From Parasponia andersonii (taxonomy: Eukaryota; Streptophyta; Magnoliopsida; Rosales; Cannabaceae), in assembly GCA_002914805.1 (NCBI GenBank), contig JXTB01000550.1, positions 99,591-163,590 on the forward strand: a DNA stretch of 64,000 bases, read 5' to 3'. Position 1 is the stretch's first letter. Every line of letters begins with the position of its first letter. Shown in pieces: positions 20,955-35,124 of the stretch. The position numbers and the translations under genes were made by a program. The notes under the pieces were generated by a model, which had not been told where the DNA came from, made no database searches, and saw only the letters and a list, made by a program, of their open reading frames with translations.

Positions 20955-23900
20955 CTAAAAGTTCTCCTTGTGAAAGTCAAAGGTAGTTGAATTTGAGCTG
21001 AAATCTTGGCAAAGCTTCTTTAGTTTTTTGGTTAGTGTGGGAGGTCCACAGTAGAATACACCTACAGTAATTTCAAAATCAACAAGTAATCAGAAATGAA
21101 AGAATAAGAATTTTTTTCTTATACATTAATTAAGAGTGAACTGCAAAAAATATCCAGAAGTTTTGAATATTGTGGAAATGAAACCTAAAATTTGTATTCC
21201 ATAAAATAATACTATGATTAAAAATTTCTAAAAATTAATATCGTAGACTAACTTTTTTTTGACTAATTTTAGTAGTAAAACAACAATAATATTCTCTATT
21301 AAAATTACATTAGTCTTCATTATTCTTTTTAATTTTGTAGATATTATTATCTTTTACTGATTAAAATTATTCAAATAGTCAACTAAAAGTATGAATTTTT
21401 ATAAATTCTTAATCTCGTGATATTATTTTATAAAATTCAAAGTTCAAAATTTAAATTACAGAATATCTAAATCTCAGAGTATTATTTTACAATTTACTTG
21501 TTAATTAATAATATTCTCCGTGTATGAACACTCGTAGTTAATCACTGAGTACCTATTCGAGAAGATGCATGCTTTCTAGCCATCTCAGAAAATACTTTTC
21601 GCCAATCAGGTCTTCCAAAATGTGTCTTTATCTGTTGCAATTAATTTACGTGTCAAAGATGATAATTAATGATAATGCATGATTAGTGACTTAATTGATA
21701 TTGGTTTGTACTTAATGAATGAAGTATATACCCGGCTTTCTGACACAACATCAACCCCATTCTCATCATGTTGCAGCTGTTGAATCATGGAAATGAGAGC
21801 GGACCTTGCATCTCCTTCTCCATGTACACTAGTCAAGTGGTTGTGCATTTCTATTATATGCTGTAATTAACATTCATGAACGGTCCCAAAAAAAATAAAA
21901 AATCACCAAGTTAGTTTAATTACATATGAATGGCTTATATAAGATTAAAATGTCACGTTTATTAATTCGTCGTACAAAAAATACTTTTTTCTTATTCTAT
22001 TCATTAATATGTGATATGTCTACTTACATAATTACGAAAGAAATTTGAGCGTTCTACTTGACTAGAAAAGAGAGAAAATTTAAATACTTTGTCAGTATCA
22101 GTTCGTGCATAAATCCTTCCTTTGGATAAGACCACTCTATCATAGGCCTAAAAAAACATAGATAGACAAAACCCAGCTGGAAAAATTCTAGAAAGGAAAC
22201 AGAGTACCTAATTTTGAGAAGAAAAAATTATAAAGGAGCAATATACCTGAAGAGATCATGACAAGCCTGAACTTTTAAATATAAAATTATTCCGTAACTA
22301 CTGAAAATGATTTGTGCACAAATAAAATTTAGTACTTAAGTTACTTTGAATATTCTTATTCCTAAATTGCTATAAGATATCTAAATACTAAGAAAGGTAA
22401 TTATTATGTGGATTCAAACTCAATTCTAATAGGTAATGAACAAAAGAAAGGAAATTATCATATTACTCCTTTTCATGTCACGTTCCCAAAAATTCTCGAT
22501 TATGATGCTTTCATCACGAATTAGTAAACATGTCTATAGTATTTTGAGTTCTGAAACTTACATGTTGATCGTGCTCTGCAATGTCATCCATGACACCTTT
22601 GAACCATTCAAAGGATCCTTGTTCACCAGTTGCCCAATAGAAGTAGGCTCTTTTAGGACCTTTTCTGTTTGGTTCTGATGAGCCACTACTGACCGTTGAG
22701 CCCTGCATTAGTTCATTTTTTCATGTAAATACCATATGTACTAACTCATTTCTAACAAAAGATATGCGATCCTGGTTGATTTGTCTCTTGACTCACAGAT
22801 TCAAGGTCACTTTGCTCGATGTTTAAAATGTCTTTAAGAATGCTGATGAATGGAGTTGCCCCGATTCCAAGACCGATGAGCAAGAGAATGTCATACTCGT
22901 CAAAATCCTGAGATGGAGCTCCATATGGTCCCTTGATAAGGATTTTTGGATACCTGACATCAGAATGAGGACAGTGTTTGATATGATGGGGAAGAGTGAA
23001 GGCAATGAAAAATCTTGTCTACGGTTCTTCTCACCCTGCTTGGGGAGGTTTTGTGCCTGAAACGGCTTTAGTCTCCATCTCTTGTGTATTTTCACGCTGA
23101 GATGCCTGCATTTCTTTGACTTAGGATGCTGAAGTTATGGAAACAATGAATTTCCACTGGAGCTTTATTCTATATCGTTTAGGATTAATATAGTTAATAA
23201 GTATATCACCTCAAATCTGCTTCTGAGCTCTGTTGTCCAATCCCCTAAGCTCTTTATGTGGACACTCAAGTAGTCATCTCCCGTTGCAGATGTGATGGAG
23301 AAGGGATGCCTGAAGCAAATAACACCTCTGAGTTTCCAAATTTGATCATGGCAAGATAAACTTTTTAGTCGAATTCATATTATGTGACTTTTACCATTCA
23401 AATTTAGAGATATCTGGACACTTGACAAATAGGTACATTCCACTTTTGTACTCGAATCCTCGAGGTTTGCTCAAGTACAATGCTAGCACTTTACCTTTGC
23501 ATATCACAGCCTGCAAGGTTCATGGAATATGATGAGTTTGATTGAATTTGTCTGGACTTTTTCAAAATTAAATACCGAAAAAGCTTCTTCTACTGACATT
23601 TTTAACATTGACACTGTAACCGCTTTCATTGATGGTTGAATATGTCCTTTCAGTTGCATAGAATAAGATTGGGACGATGATATACATCCATGTCTGCACA
23701 AAAAGATAATTTCAGTTTAGTTCAGCATAACTAGAGGCCAAGACAATCGTCATCTTTTCAGGTATGTTCTGCATTAGAGTCTTTTCACAATGAAAATTAC
23801 TAATAGATATCACTGATACTGGAAAATCATGCACTAACAAAGACGTGAGTCCCACGTGTAAATATATTAGTGGGGACTTCAGTTCAATAAAATTAATGTC

Positions 23901-25725
23901 AGAAGCACCAGGGGTGCCCCTTAGTTTTTTCTTTTCACAGTTTACAATTTCACTATACGTGTTCAATCACAAAAAAATAGTATACATACCGTCTTTTTGC
24001 TCCAGCCATGGGTGAGAAATAGGAAGTAGCCATGTATGACAAGGAGTACATACACCAAAGCCAGCAAATGATGTACATACCAGAAAGAATTGAACCCTGC
24101 CAAATGATGGAATGGCCATGGCAACTCGACAATACTTTTTCTAAATGAGTTTAATGCCAGAGTGAAGGCAAAAGCCATTAGAAGGATCATTAAAATCCCG
24201 GTTACGCCTGGAATACTTGAAAGCAATTCCGGATAAGTTGGCTGCTTGAAGTCGAAATCATGCCCCAAAATTTTCATGAACTTTTCTTCCGGGCTTGAAA
24301 TCATTCGCGGAAAGTCACAAGCTATATGCATCAAAACGTGTACAGAAGTCATAGTTGTTATTGCAAGTGCAATCAACTGATGGAAGTTGATGTTGTCATC
24401 GAAAGGGATTATATTATTGAGAAACGATGATCTGAGTCTTGTGAGAGTTCTCCTACATACTGGGAACAGAATGAGAGCCATATTGAACTTGAGAGTCTCA
24501 GCAGCACCTTTGGCAAAGCAGAGACATTGACCCATGATTTGGTAAGCTCCTCTGTTCTTATATTGATAGAACTTCCAAAGAAATAGGCCCAAATTGATGG
24601 TTAACCACAAAGTGATGACCCAAATTCTCTTCCAGTTGTCATGGATGAGCTTCCTAGTTTTGGAAAGGAACTTGCTTAAGGGTGTTTTGTTTCTTTTGGG
24701 AGTCATGGCTGTCGCTTCGGAGTTCACCATTCCCCTGAGTAGAGTTTGTAGCTGCCATAGCTGTGCAAATAAATATACATATATAAGAGAGGTGAAGATG
24801 AAGCTAAAGATTAAGGGGGAGAAAAAAGGCATAGCAAACATTTCACCTGTATATAACCAAGATGGTCAGGATCTAGCTTTTCCATGATCAGATCTGCATA
24901 TGATGCCGCTTGCTGTATAAGATTCGACAACTTGTTTGCCGAGGCACTCAAAACTATAACCTTCAACATTTTTCAACAACAAATTTCAGAAAACACGTCA
25001 AAGAAGAGAGAGTTTTAAACAAGAAGAGAAAATCATCAAGAATACTTGGGGGTCTCTGTCCTTACCTTCTCAACCTCTTCCTTTGAAAGTCTCCCATCTT
25101 CATTCTGGTCACACCTAATAACAAATTTTTAAGTACCCCAGCTTACTTGGAGCACAATGAATAAAAATAAAAAAAGGCGACGAAACAACAAGAGAGAATT
25201 GTTAGTTATCCTCCTCACATGTCAAAAAAAATCTGCAGTCTTGATTCAGGGTCTTGATTAGTCATATCCTCCCAAAACATTCTCAGTTCAGCTCGAGCTA
25301 CACCATTCTCTGCAGATATCTTTCTACGCCTAGCCAAAGCATCAAAGAGTTCCCCTGCAAAATCCTTTGATTCCTCTCCCATTCCTACAAAAACCCAGTT
25401 CTCCATAACTCTCAGACTCCACAAACCCACATACACAATATACCAGAACAAATACACACACAAACATATATATGTATATATATAGAATAAAGAGATTAAC
25501 GGGAAAGAATTTTCTACCTATGCAGAGTCCAAATTTGTCCCTGGAGAGTTTCTCATCAACTGCGTGCTTATTAAAGCTGTCCTGAATCGATTCCCAGGTA
25601 TCATTTTCCTTCCCATTAGGGGCTAGCTTTGTGTCAAGAAAATGAAGACTCATGACCGCTTTTGAAGCTCCAGAACTCATTTCTCCTGTCATGGAGGTTG
25701 TAGTAGTACTGTTCTTTTGAAACAT
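20955..25725 (-). CDS. Respiratory burst oxidase homologue (NADPH oxidase), tandem copy 1
   Basis: Fourteen exons splice to 767 aa: 25725-25518, 25384-25219, 25114-25066, 24960-24847, 24760-23990, 23693-23598, 23510-23395, 23309-23210, 23105-23035, 22953-22797, 22702-22562, 21860-21732, 21631-21553, 21061-20955. All introns are GT-AG and phases agree. The protein should transfer electrons from cytosolic NADPH through FAD and two haems to make apoplastic superoxide. Seen: EF-hand loop about 126-138 ([12 protein letters not shown]), six-helix ferric-reductase core in exon 5 with haem His in FHQLIALA and [12 protein letters not shown] motif [14 protein letters not shown] (about 508-521), GPYGAP (572) and GLGIGATP (591) for NADPH, and C-terminal FDFHKENF. 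Odd: Thr replaces the usual Pro of SAPGDD. An in-frame stop lies just upstream of the first ATG; a later ATG at 25,680 aligns with the start of copy 2 and could be the real one (752 aa). Usual RBOHs are about 840-950 aa, so the N-terminus is short. Confidence 0.92.
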
Positions 25726-25755
25726 TGTTAATCAAGCCAAGACTAAATGTGAGTG

Positions 25756-25766
25756 TATATTTATAG
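25756..25766 (-). promoter_or_regulatory. Possible TATA box of RBOH copy 1
   Basis: The minus strand reads CTATAAATATA about 30 bp before the first ATG. If used, transcription would start almost at that ATG, which favours the internal ATG at 25,680 as the working start. Confidence 0.4.
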
Positions 25767-27812
25767 AGATTAAAGTACTTGACTAGCTACGTTATTTCCT
25801 TTGATCTCTCAATTGTGTGAAAACTTGTTCTCTTTTTCTTATTTAATTATTTCAATTTCTCATCCTAGAACTCTCATTTTTAAGGTAATTTTTTTCCACA
25901 AAGAAAAGTTATGATGACAAAGTTAAAGTCGTCTCCGTTCATGTAACTTTTTTATTTCTAATGTTGTTTCTTAATGAAAAAAGTTGAAATTAAATTATCA
26001 TGTACAATATTTTATTAGAGCGTACAGAACGAATAATATAAATTTGTAACCACCGCATGTGAAACATACAGATCATTGTGGGATTGAAGTAGACTTGTCT
26101 ATGGCTTTCGGTCAATGCTAGGCTGTAGCTTTTCAATTTCTTATATAAGTTTATAACATAGTTAGGTATGAATCAAATACTGCATTACATTATAATATGG
26201 ATTATCCAACAACTTTAATAAATAAACAATAAAAAATAGTCATGCATTCGTATAATTATCTAACTACCAAGGCTGTCAAGGATGTATGTCCTATATTATT
26301 TATATAGACGCATGAAACGCAATATCTGAGGGCTGACTTGAAAAGGTTAATTTTCATCCTAGACTAGTGCGTTAGTCTTCACTTTTGGAAGTGAACCATT
26401 TTTTTTTTCTCTCTCTTTCTGATGAAGAAGTTCTCGATTTCAAAACTTAGGTTATATATCTCTGTCTAATTGTATGTAAACACCCTTCCTTTTCCTATTT
26501 AGTTTGTACGTTAGACATATATATATATACGTAATAACGTAAATATAAGAAAAGATACGAGAAAATGAAAGTGTATAAAAGAACATCCATAAACATGGTA
26601 GCTTCTTATGGTGTAGCAATATAGTATATATTGAAGTGAACTCATGTTTCTTCGCAGGTATTTCCTCCAATTATACTATAAAAACTATCGAACATGTGTA
26701 ACGCATGCATGCCAAGCTGGTCCTTGATAACTTAATTAGATATTGTAATATTAGCCTAGCTACTAATGGTTCTTTGATCTTTATTAATACATAATGTTAA
26801 ACATTCAAGTGAAGATCAACGACGTGAGGAGCTATACGCTCTACAAGTACGATTTGAGGAGCTACGTCTCTGTTTAGATATTATAGTGTATTTTAATGTG
26901 TGTGTACTAATAGGTACTTTGGTCCTCCGTATGTGAACATGTTCTCTTTTATGAAACAATTCCAATTTTTTATCATATGTATACCTCTCAACTCTCATTT
27001 TCAAGGTAGCTTTCTTCCTTTTTATTAGAATCTTAAAATATGATAGTGGTTAAAATGGAGCGATCATGGTCTTTATTATATTTTTCTTCCATCGAGTCTT
27101 TCGTGTGTATATATATATATATATATATTTCTTTAATTTCATATAGAACAAAGTTTAGAGTTAATCAATTGATACCCTCTAAACGTAAATAATAAAACAA
27201 CAATCAAGAAATAAAAATAACTCAATTATCAAGCAAGATGTCAAGGGCTGTTTTCTCTCTCTTTTTTTATTTATTTTTTTAACAATGTATTAGGAAGCAA
27301 TTATTTATTCATCGCAAGGGACTCGGAAGGATACTATGCCAATGTGGACAGGGCTAGCGAGCAAGCGTATATTCATGTTGGTCGCTTGGTTGAATTCTAT
27401 AATCTTAAATTCTTATGGATATTATTCTTTTTCAATTGGACAATACCAAAACACTTCCTATTCAGCCAAAATATAATTTTCAAAAATATTTAAAAGTAAA
27501 GACTAAAAGAGAAGGAACATTTTTTTCTTTAAATTTTAATATTTATATTTTTTTGTTTAGTTAAAAATTTTAATTTAAATCGGCGATTGTCTTTTTGGAG
27601 AGGGGGGAAAAAGATAGAGAAGAAAAAAGAGAGAAAGAATATGATTTTTTTTCAAAAAAAAAATCTCGAGTATTTTGAAGAGAGAAAGAAAAGAGAGAAA
27701 AAAAGAAGGGAATTAAAGATTGTTTGGTTGCAAAGTTAAAGGGTTTTTAGTTTACCAAAAATTTTTTTTTTTTGAAAAAAAATCCGCCAAAGCAAGCGAA
27801 GAGAATTTTTTC
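25767..27812. other. Upstream region of RBOH copy 1
   Basis: AT-rich, no credible coding sequence. 26,030-26,330 and 26,700-27,060 resemble 39,470-39,760 and 39,770-39,990 upstream of copy 2 (for example ctctcattttcaaggtagctttctt against atctcattttgaagatagctttctt). An (AT)n run lies at about 27,109-27,128 and polypurine stretches at 27,600-27,710. Confidence 0.5.
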
Positions 27813-28572
27813 TCAACAAAGGACAATAATCAACCCAGGACACACAATAGGATAAATAAATGCATAACTTGTTAATTTGTGGGCTACTTTATTCCCTTCG
27901 CGAGAGATATAGTAACAAGAACTATAGGTAGTACTAATCATCAAAGATTTAACATCTTGAAATAATAAGGCATTTGTAGCTAAGGATGAAGTCGAAGTAA
28001 GACCATGAGAAACTCTCCAAGTATCACATTCGACAATTCTCACATCAAGCCCAAGCTGGAAGGCTAGTTGTAGCCTTTCCTGTATAGCAATTAGCTCACT
28101 ATTTTCAACAGAAAAATGACCTTGAACACGATTGGAAAAAGCAATAATAACCACACCTGCTTCATCTCAAAAAACACTGCCCACATCAATAAAATCTGAA
28201 GAAGAGCGTAACGTAGCATCCGAATTCATTTCAATAATGCCAATGGTGGACAAGACCATCTGGTCGGAGTGATGGTAGAAAGCTTTTTAACCAAAAATTG
28301 ACCATGGACCTTCTGGAATTTTGCAAGAAAATAAGCTGTAAAATCAATAACTAGTGCAGGATCACGAGCTAAACCTCTATGAACTAATCAGTTTCTTTCA
28401 AACCAGATAGCCTATAAAGTAATGGAGAAAACTTCAAACTCTCCCTACTGAAGATTCCAAGAAGATACCATCAAGATATCTACAATGGAGCCATTAACAA
28501 GGGGTTTCAAAAGCTCCCAGAAACCAGACTTCTTCCAAATGGCTTTACTTTCTGCACAACTGAATAAAGAAA
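27813..28572 (-). pseudogene. L1-type LINE 3' end (zf-RVT and RNase H remnant)
   Basis: On the minus strand 28,572-28,400 reads like the zinc-knuckle tail of plant LINE RT (LFSCAESKAIWKKSGFW, then IWFERN). 28,380-28,250 follows with LVHRGLARDPALVIDF, and 28,220-27,830 is an RNase H-like domain (NSDATLRSSSDFIDVGSV, DEAGVVIIA, SELIAIQERLQLAF, IVECDTW, REGNKVAHKL). Several stops interrupt it, and no endonuclease or RT core lies nearby, so it is a truncated, dead copy. Confidence 0.7.
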
Positions 28573-28599
28573 GATATATCCCAACTCGAAACTTTCTCG

Positions 28600-30100
28600 A
28601 TTTAAATTCGTCATGTTTGAGAATTTTGAGTTATTTTAGTTTTGTGTTATAATTTTTCAGTCTGACTATTAGATCATAAAATAAACCTCATATTTGTCAT
28701 GTACTTGTGAAAATATGAATTTTGATATATATATATATATATTTTGACTACGTTTAGTAACCGGTATAAAAAAATGAAATCTAACTGCTTAGATTTATCT
28801 CGTTTTGCATGCCACAGTGTCGAATTTTGGCCCGAGCTTAAATTGGTCAAGGTATATATCTAACTTAGCTAATTTGGGTAAGAATTTAATGGTGAAGTTT
28901 ATTTCATAATTCGAGACTCTGATAGAAAATCAAATTTTGAAACCAAACGATCAAAGGTTTGAAAATGACCCATGACCTTCCGAACAACTGTCAAACGACA
29001 TCAAACGCTCTCGATAGTATCGTATCATTATCTAGTCACTCAATTAAGATAAGGGTTTAATTAGCTAGTTTTATAAATACTTTAATTTAAATTTTTGCAT
29101 TATGACTATTTTGTGAAAAACCGTGAACAAAACGATATTTTGATAAACTGTTGAAAATTTTTGGATTATTCTGAAATTAGATTGTGTGACTTTTATACAT
29201 ATTTATAAAGTTATGATTCAGCGGATTTGCTACTCATAATACAGTAAATTCTAGAATAATATCAAGTGGAGTTTTAAAGTATTGTTTGGTTATGTATTAT
29301 ATATTTATTACATATCTTGTTACATATTTATTACATATCTTATTACACATTGTACATATCATAAGATCACATATGAGATATATCTTAGGCATCACGGTAT
29401 TTAGTAGGCGGCTAGTATTTCCGCTCTCAGTGAGAGCTTATAAACCCACACGGGGTTTTCTGATTACCCTCATACTCGGTAGGCATAAGCATTCAGTTGT
29501 CCTTCTTGTTTGGAAGGAATAGACATGTGGATGTCTCTTCAGTTTTCTAGGATAGGTATCAGGAAAAGAGTACTTAGTACACATAACATGAGTTATTCTA
29601 GTTATGATGAGAAGATGTGAGCTCATGGGATAAGTTGATTCATGACATGTACAATCTTGCAATTCTGGTTTTTGTTTTGAATATGTGATTATTCTGAATT
29701 TCAATTATTTAATAAACTTGACTTATAAATAGATTTTAAAAAAGGTATTAACCATAAAGGTTTAGTAAATATTTCATCCTTTTAAAAAAGTAATTGAGTT
29801 TCTACTGAGCATGTGAATACTCACCTACTACTTCCTTCTACTTTTAGGTGTTGAATTAATTGTGGTAATTGTCATAGTAGCTAGACAAACTATTTGACTT
29901 ATGCTTGCAATCATATTTCTATTATTTGGTAGGTATATATATCCTATTTTGATTTTCTTTTCTCATTTGTATATTTAGCCTAGTTTATTGTTCTTACTAA
30001 GTGGATATATGAAGGCAACAAATCTACAAATCTGAGTACTTGGTATTATAAATAATTTGTTTGTAAATTATTTTTAACTCTGGACTCATTTTACTGAAAT
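28600..30100. mobile_element. Possible decayed solo LTR or LTR-element flank
   Basis: Non-coding sequence with the feel of a plant LTR (tcgaattttggcccgagcttaaattggtcaagg, a stretch around 29,420-29,550, and gagtttctactgagcatgtgaatactcacc at 29,789). No partner LTR, PBS or coding domain is visible, so the assignment rests on resemblance only. Confidence 0.25.
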
Positions 30101-32426
30101 TTATGATTTTAAATAAAAAGTTTCCAAATGAAAATTTCTCTAAAATTTTGGTGTTTATTTTATCGAGAAATTAAAACTAATGATAGGATTCCTAATTTTT
30201 AAATTTACTTACTTTTGAGGACTAAAACATTAAAATTCTAAGTACTTGATTTTCTGGAATTTTAGAAATTACTATTTATTACTACTTCAACTTTAAAATA
30301 CTAAAAGTCACGGCTTTAAATTTCTAGTCGTGATAAGTTTAGTTTATCTTTTTTCTTAAGACTTTGTGTTAAATTATAATTATAAAAAATTAAAAGGATA
30401 TTTTAATCTTCATTATGCATGCAGATAGTAAATAACTATGCAATATCTTACATTCACATTTAATTACAAATATATTGTAATATCAATTTTATTACTATTC
30501 TTTGTCAAAATTAGTTTTATAGGTGAAAAATTCCTTATTAGAAGACAATAAATATATTAAAATCATAATAAAGAAATGAAGAGAAGATAAAATATATGAA
30601 AAAAAATACAGGGAGAAACCAAAGGGTGGTTTTCAAAATAATAAGCAAGAAATTATTATATGTAGGAAAAGAATTTTTTAACAATGGATATTTTTAGAAT
30701 TAATAAGAATTCAAGAGGCATGGGAAGAGAAAATTTTAAAATTTTAAAATTTATTAAGGAGCATCTTTATAGGAAGGGTGAAGAGAGAAAAAATAAGATA
30801 GTGTGGGTTAGAATATACAATTATAAATTATACTCACACTCAGTACATACGGTCACAAGTAATATAGATTTAGAAGTTAAGAGTATCGAACTTACGAGGA
30901 TTGATTACTAAATCTAAGCTAAGTATTAATATTAGTCAATCCTAATTTTATCCAACAATCGAAATATAGATTTTAGAGAAATAAAATAATGCAACTAAAC
31001 TAGCATGCAAAATGAATAAAAGATAAATCAATAAGAAAAAAGTCTAGGTTTACTAATTCACTAACTATTCTCTTGTCATGCTATTTCATAATTTCTCTCT
31101 TAAATTAATTAATCCACTAGAGTTATCAATCGAGAATTTGAATATATTCACAAACTTTTTTCTAAGACATAAGTGAAAATACCTAGACAAGATAATATGT
31201 TACTCCTAACATAAATTAACTAGATTCATTAAATTTCGTAACTCTCAAAAAGGTTGTACAAGTCACATAGGCATATTCCTATCATATGCAAACTTAGTCC
31301 AAACTAGGTAATTTTATGTTATTTTTTCTAAGTCTAAATTTCTAATCCCCTTTTCAAGCTTATAGAAATTTCACTCATAAATCTATTTAGTGATCAATTA
31401 AATAGAAGCAATAAGCATATGATAAAATAAATAACTCAATAATAGATTTGATTAATAAAAAAAGAAAGAAATAAACAAATATAAGGTACTAGGTTGGCTC
31501 ACAAAGTAAAACTAGACAAAAAAAAATATTTAGTTCATAATATAAATTAAGAACAATAATATTATAATCTAATGAATTCAAGAAATACAAAATCAAAGAG
31601 AGAAAAGTTATAGAATTCTTTCTTAGAAAAGCTTGAAAGTGTTCATAGAGGTTGTCAAGCTCCTCCTCCAAGCTTGGTTGTTACTCTCTTGAATCCTGTC
31701 TCTAGGATTTACTCTCAATTAGACAATTCTCTAGATATAGAAAATACAAAGAAAAACTCACAAGAAAATGAAGAGAAAAAGCTAAGAACAAACTATACTA
31801 TTGATATTGTGGAGGAAATCAAGAAATGGAGTTGGTTGGAGCATTTCTTCATCTTCTTCTTCTTCCTCTTCTTCCTTTCCTTCCATGGCTACCACTCTCT
31901 CTTTCTCTCTATCTAAGCATGCCTCTTTCTATCCTAAAAATAGGGTTTTAAAGAAGTAGCTCTTGCAAACTTAAGACAAGCTAAAATTAGACCCTTAGAT
32001 CGCCAAAAAATTAATCTCAGCTAACAAGTATTGACCTAATACATAGACGGTGGTGCCGCAGTATCAAGTGCCAAAACTTCTCGAGAGTTTGCACTGCAGT
32101 ACTAAAAGTGGTATCATAGCTTCCAGGATGTGTCATTTCTACGTTTTAGCTTTGATTTGCCTTATTTTTTGCATTACATTCATATCGGATTCAACTTCAA
32201 TTCTAATAGTTTTAAAAATCCATTTATGAGGCTCAAATTTACTTTCATTCATATCAAATACCTTTGTTTTATTCTCTTATGTACACAAATAAGCAAAATA
32301 TCAAAATAACTAGTAAAACAATTGAAACAACTTAAAATAAACAAGAACATAACAAAATTTAAGGCACATTAGCACTAGATAATTCTATTCTTATAGACTT
32401 AAATAGATAGCAATAGAGCTCCTATA
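30101..32426. other. AT-rich intergenic DNA
   Basis: No coding domain recognised. 30,880-31,330 (cgaacttacgaggattgattactaaatc and following) resembles non-coding parts of plant LTR elements but cannot be assigned. A polypyrimidine tract lies at 31,840-31,915. Confidence 0.3.
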
Positions 32427-32664
32427 TATATGAGCACTAATCTAGTAAGTATTTTTTTTTATCTATCTATAAGTATTATTTTGCTCAATTAAAATTAATC
32501 ATACACGTCTTTTTATGATAAATATTGGAGAGAGAAAAGTAAAAATTTATTTTTATTTTTTTTCTTAATTATAAAAATTATGATAGCTATTAATTATGAT
32601 CCAACACTAAAACACACTCATAAATAAATTTTAAAAAATCTATTGTATTAGGAATTACAACTAT
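32427..32664. mobile_element. MITE (copy 2 of the 19,998 family)
   Basis: The left end (tatatatgagcactaatctagtaagta, T run, atctatctataagtat) matches 19,998-20,047. The right end (ctcataaataaatt, then ctattgtattaggaattacaactata) is its diverged inverse. More mutated than copy 1. Confidence 0.6.
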
Positions 32665-35124
32665 ATATATATGGCGTCTATAGTAGGTTACCATAATATA
32701 GCCCTATATAAGGCCATCTAACATAGACTGTTTAATTGCAAATCAATGATATTGATTATAGGGATTAAATTAAATAAAATAAAGCAAGTGACACTAGAAT
32801 ATTTACAGTGCAACAACTCAAGTACTAGCCCAACACCACTATTTCAAATTCATGTTCTCACAGGGCACTTCGCAAGCTATAGAAATGGATCCACTTTGGC
32901 AGAGGTTGCAGTGACTAGAAACTATAGAGACAAAGTTGATTAACAAACATACAAGAGCGACTATACCTCCTCCTCTTTCAAAATCCACTTCGTCACAAAA
33001 ACTCCACTTCGTCACAAAAACTTACTAGAAGAAGAAAAGATTGAACTTTTTCAAGATTACCCAAAGAAAGAGTCTTTAAGTTTTTACACAAAAATTAAAG
33101 ATTCAACACAGTAGGGAAAACAACAATTATTGAATTTCTTCAAATTGATAATAGTAATAATTAAGAAAAAAAGCCTCATGAGAGGGAGGGTAGCTTTTAG
33201 CGTACTCGAACTAAATCTCGGTCTCATAAGCCTCATCCTGCATCTCCTCCCTTATGAAAGTGAAGAAATAGCAGTGGCTCGGCAATGATGGTAATGCTGG
33301 TATTTGAGTCAAATCCTTGTCAAAGTCAATCTTCCCGTACGAGCAACACTACAGAAGTGAAACATTTCACCGAAGCAGCAATTGGTCGAATATCTGAAGG
33401 GATTTGATGTGCGAAGTGGAACAAGGTGAGGTGGTTGAGCCAGAGGACCCAATTGACATAGCTGATGCTGTTATTGATGACGAATTTGAGGAATTTTATG
33501 GGTATGAGTTCGAGAGAGATGACAGGGCTGAGGGTCTCAGTGTGAGAAATGAGGGTTCCATAGTGAGAGAAGGAGATTGATTTAGAGGGGATTTGTACGA
33601 GAGAGAGAGAGAGAGAAGATCTAGTGCGATAAAATCTATTAAAACTAATTACTTTTAACTATCTTATCTTAATCCAAAGCTCATTAATTGATTAATTGAG
33701 AGCCTTATATAAGGTCAATATATATATAATGAGATCGGCTATGTCAACTCTCTGTCTTATTTCCCGTTCCAAGAGCCAAAATAAAGCCACTTGTCCCTTA
33801 AGTTAAAACCACTAAGCCTTGTTTAGAGAAGGGAAAAAAAAAAACAAGAAATAATAAAAACTAAACTAAAAAAAATTACGATTTGAACGAGTAAAAGTCG
33901 TTTCTTCATCCTTTGTCCAGATTCTTGCGAGTTTCCTTGTTATGGCAAGTGTTTTAATTAATTTATTTCGCTTGTAAAAATTATTTTGGTCCTTTTTCAA
34001 AGAGAGCATATCATCCTCCATAGTGATAAAGGTTAGATATCTTTAAATGCATATCATTCTTGAATATTAGATCTATGTGTGGTGTGGTTGGGCGTATTAA
34101 GGACATGGATTTTCTGAATCATATATCATCAATGGCGATTTTGAAAATCTAATATACAGAAGTAATTACGAATAGAAATTTTGAAATAGGGTTGTGAATT
34201 TTTGCGAATGGAAAGTGGACTTTTTGTTTTAGAAGCGTGCTCAGAAGAAGAGTAATGAAGCTCTGAGATGATTTTTCAGACCTTCTGAGAAGGAAAGAGG
34301 CCTGGCTGGGAGGCGAAGAAGAAGGGAATTTTCCCCTTTCAGATTTCATTTTCTATTCTCCTTTTTTTTTCGTTTATCTCTAAATATGACTTAGCGGAGT
34401 TTTATCTTAAGAGAGACGGGTTTTATTTTGGCTGTTGGAATAAGAAATGAGACATAGAGTTGAAACAACTGATCACACTCATATATATTTTGTCTTTTTT
34501 ACTTGTCATGTCAACATGTTCTCTATGTAGGTATTAATTTACCGTTGTTTAGGATAGATAGTTTACACATTGTTGATCATCCTACAAGTAGTTTAGCAGC
34601 TACGTGTTTATCTTATAGACTAAAGTGACTCTCTGGAGAATCTTTTAAATATTTAAAAAAAAAAAAAGTTTACACTTTGTTGCAATTCCTAATTATCTAA
34701 TAAAATTTGAAGATTCCTAATCACATGTAGTCTTCTATTGGTCCCATCTTTAAACAACGAAAACATAAAAGCAAACAGAAAAGAAAAAGAAATAATAAAA
34801 AAAAAAAAGCAACCCAGTTTAGATACTAGCTCCACCCCACCCCGGCATGATGGATTGAAGCGTAGAATTATCTCACATATTTACATGCTTTTTTTTTTTT
34901 TTTGAATATATACGGGCAAATCACAAAAAAGAGAGGTTAAACATTAGCTTGTTTGGCAACATTTTTATTTCTTAATTTCTTGTTTCTAATAAAAGTGTAG
35001 ATGTTCTCAATATAATATTTGAAAAAAATCATTCATTCATTTCACTTACGAAAATAAAAAATAAAAATATTACCAAATAAGCTCAGACTTTTGTACACGA
35101 CTTTCTAAAGGTGGGATAACGAGT
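32665..35124. other. Intergenic DNA with a small acidic open stretch
   Basis: 33,431-33,580 (plus) keeps an open frame without a Met that reads GEVVEPEDPIDIADAVIDDE and further acidic residues, ending in a stop. On the minus strand 33,330-33,185 another open piece (FDKDLTQIPALPSLPSHCYF) is seen. I recognise neither. (GA)n near 33,600 and several A/T runs are present. A 17-bp tandem copy of ccacttcgtcacaaaaa spans 32,986-33,020. Confidence 0.3.

Noticed and set aside
31674..31916. 80-codon plus-strand frame ending in a hydrophobic Phe/Leu run
   Set aside because: The hydrophobic tail is a cttcttc-type polypyrimidine tract; no homologous motif and no gene context.
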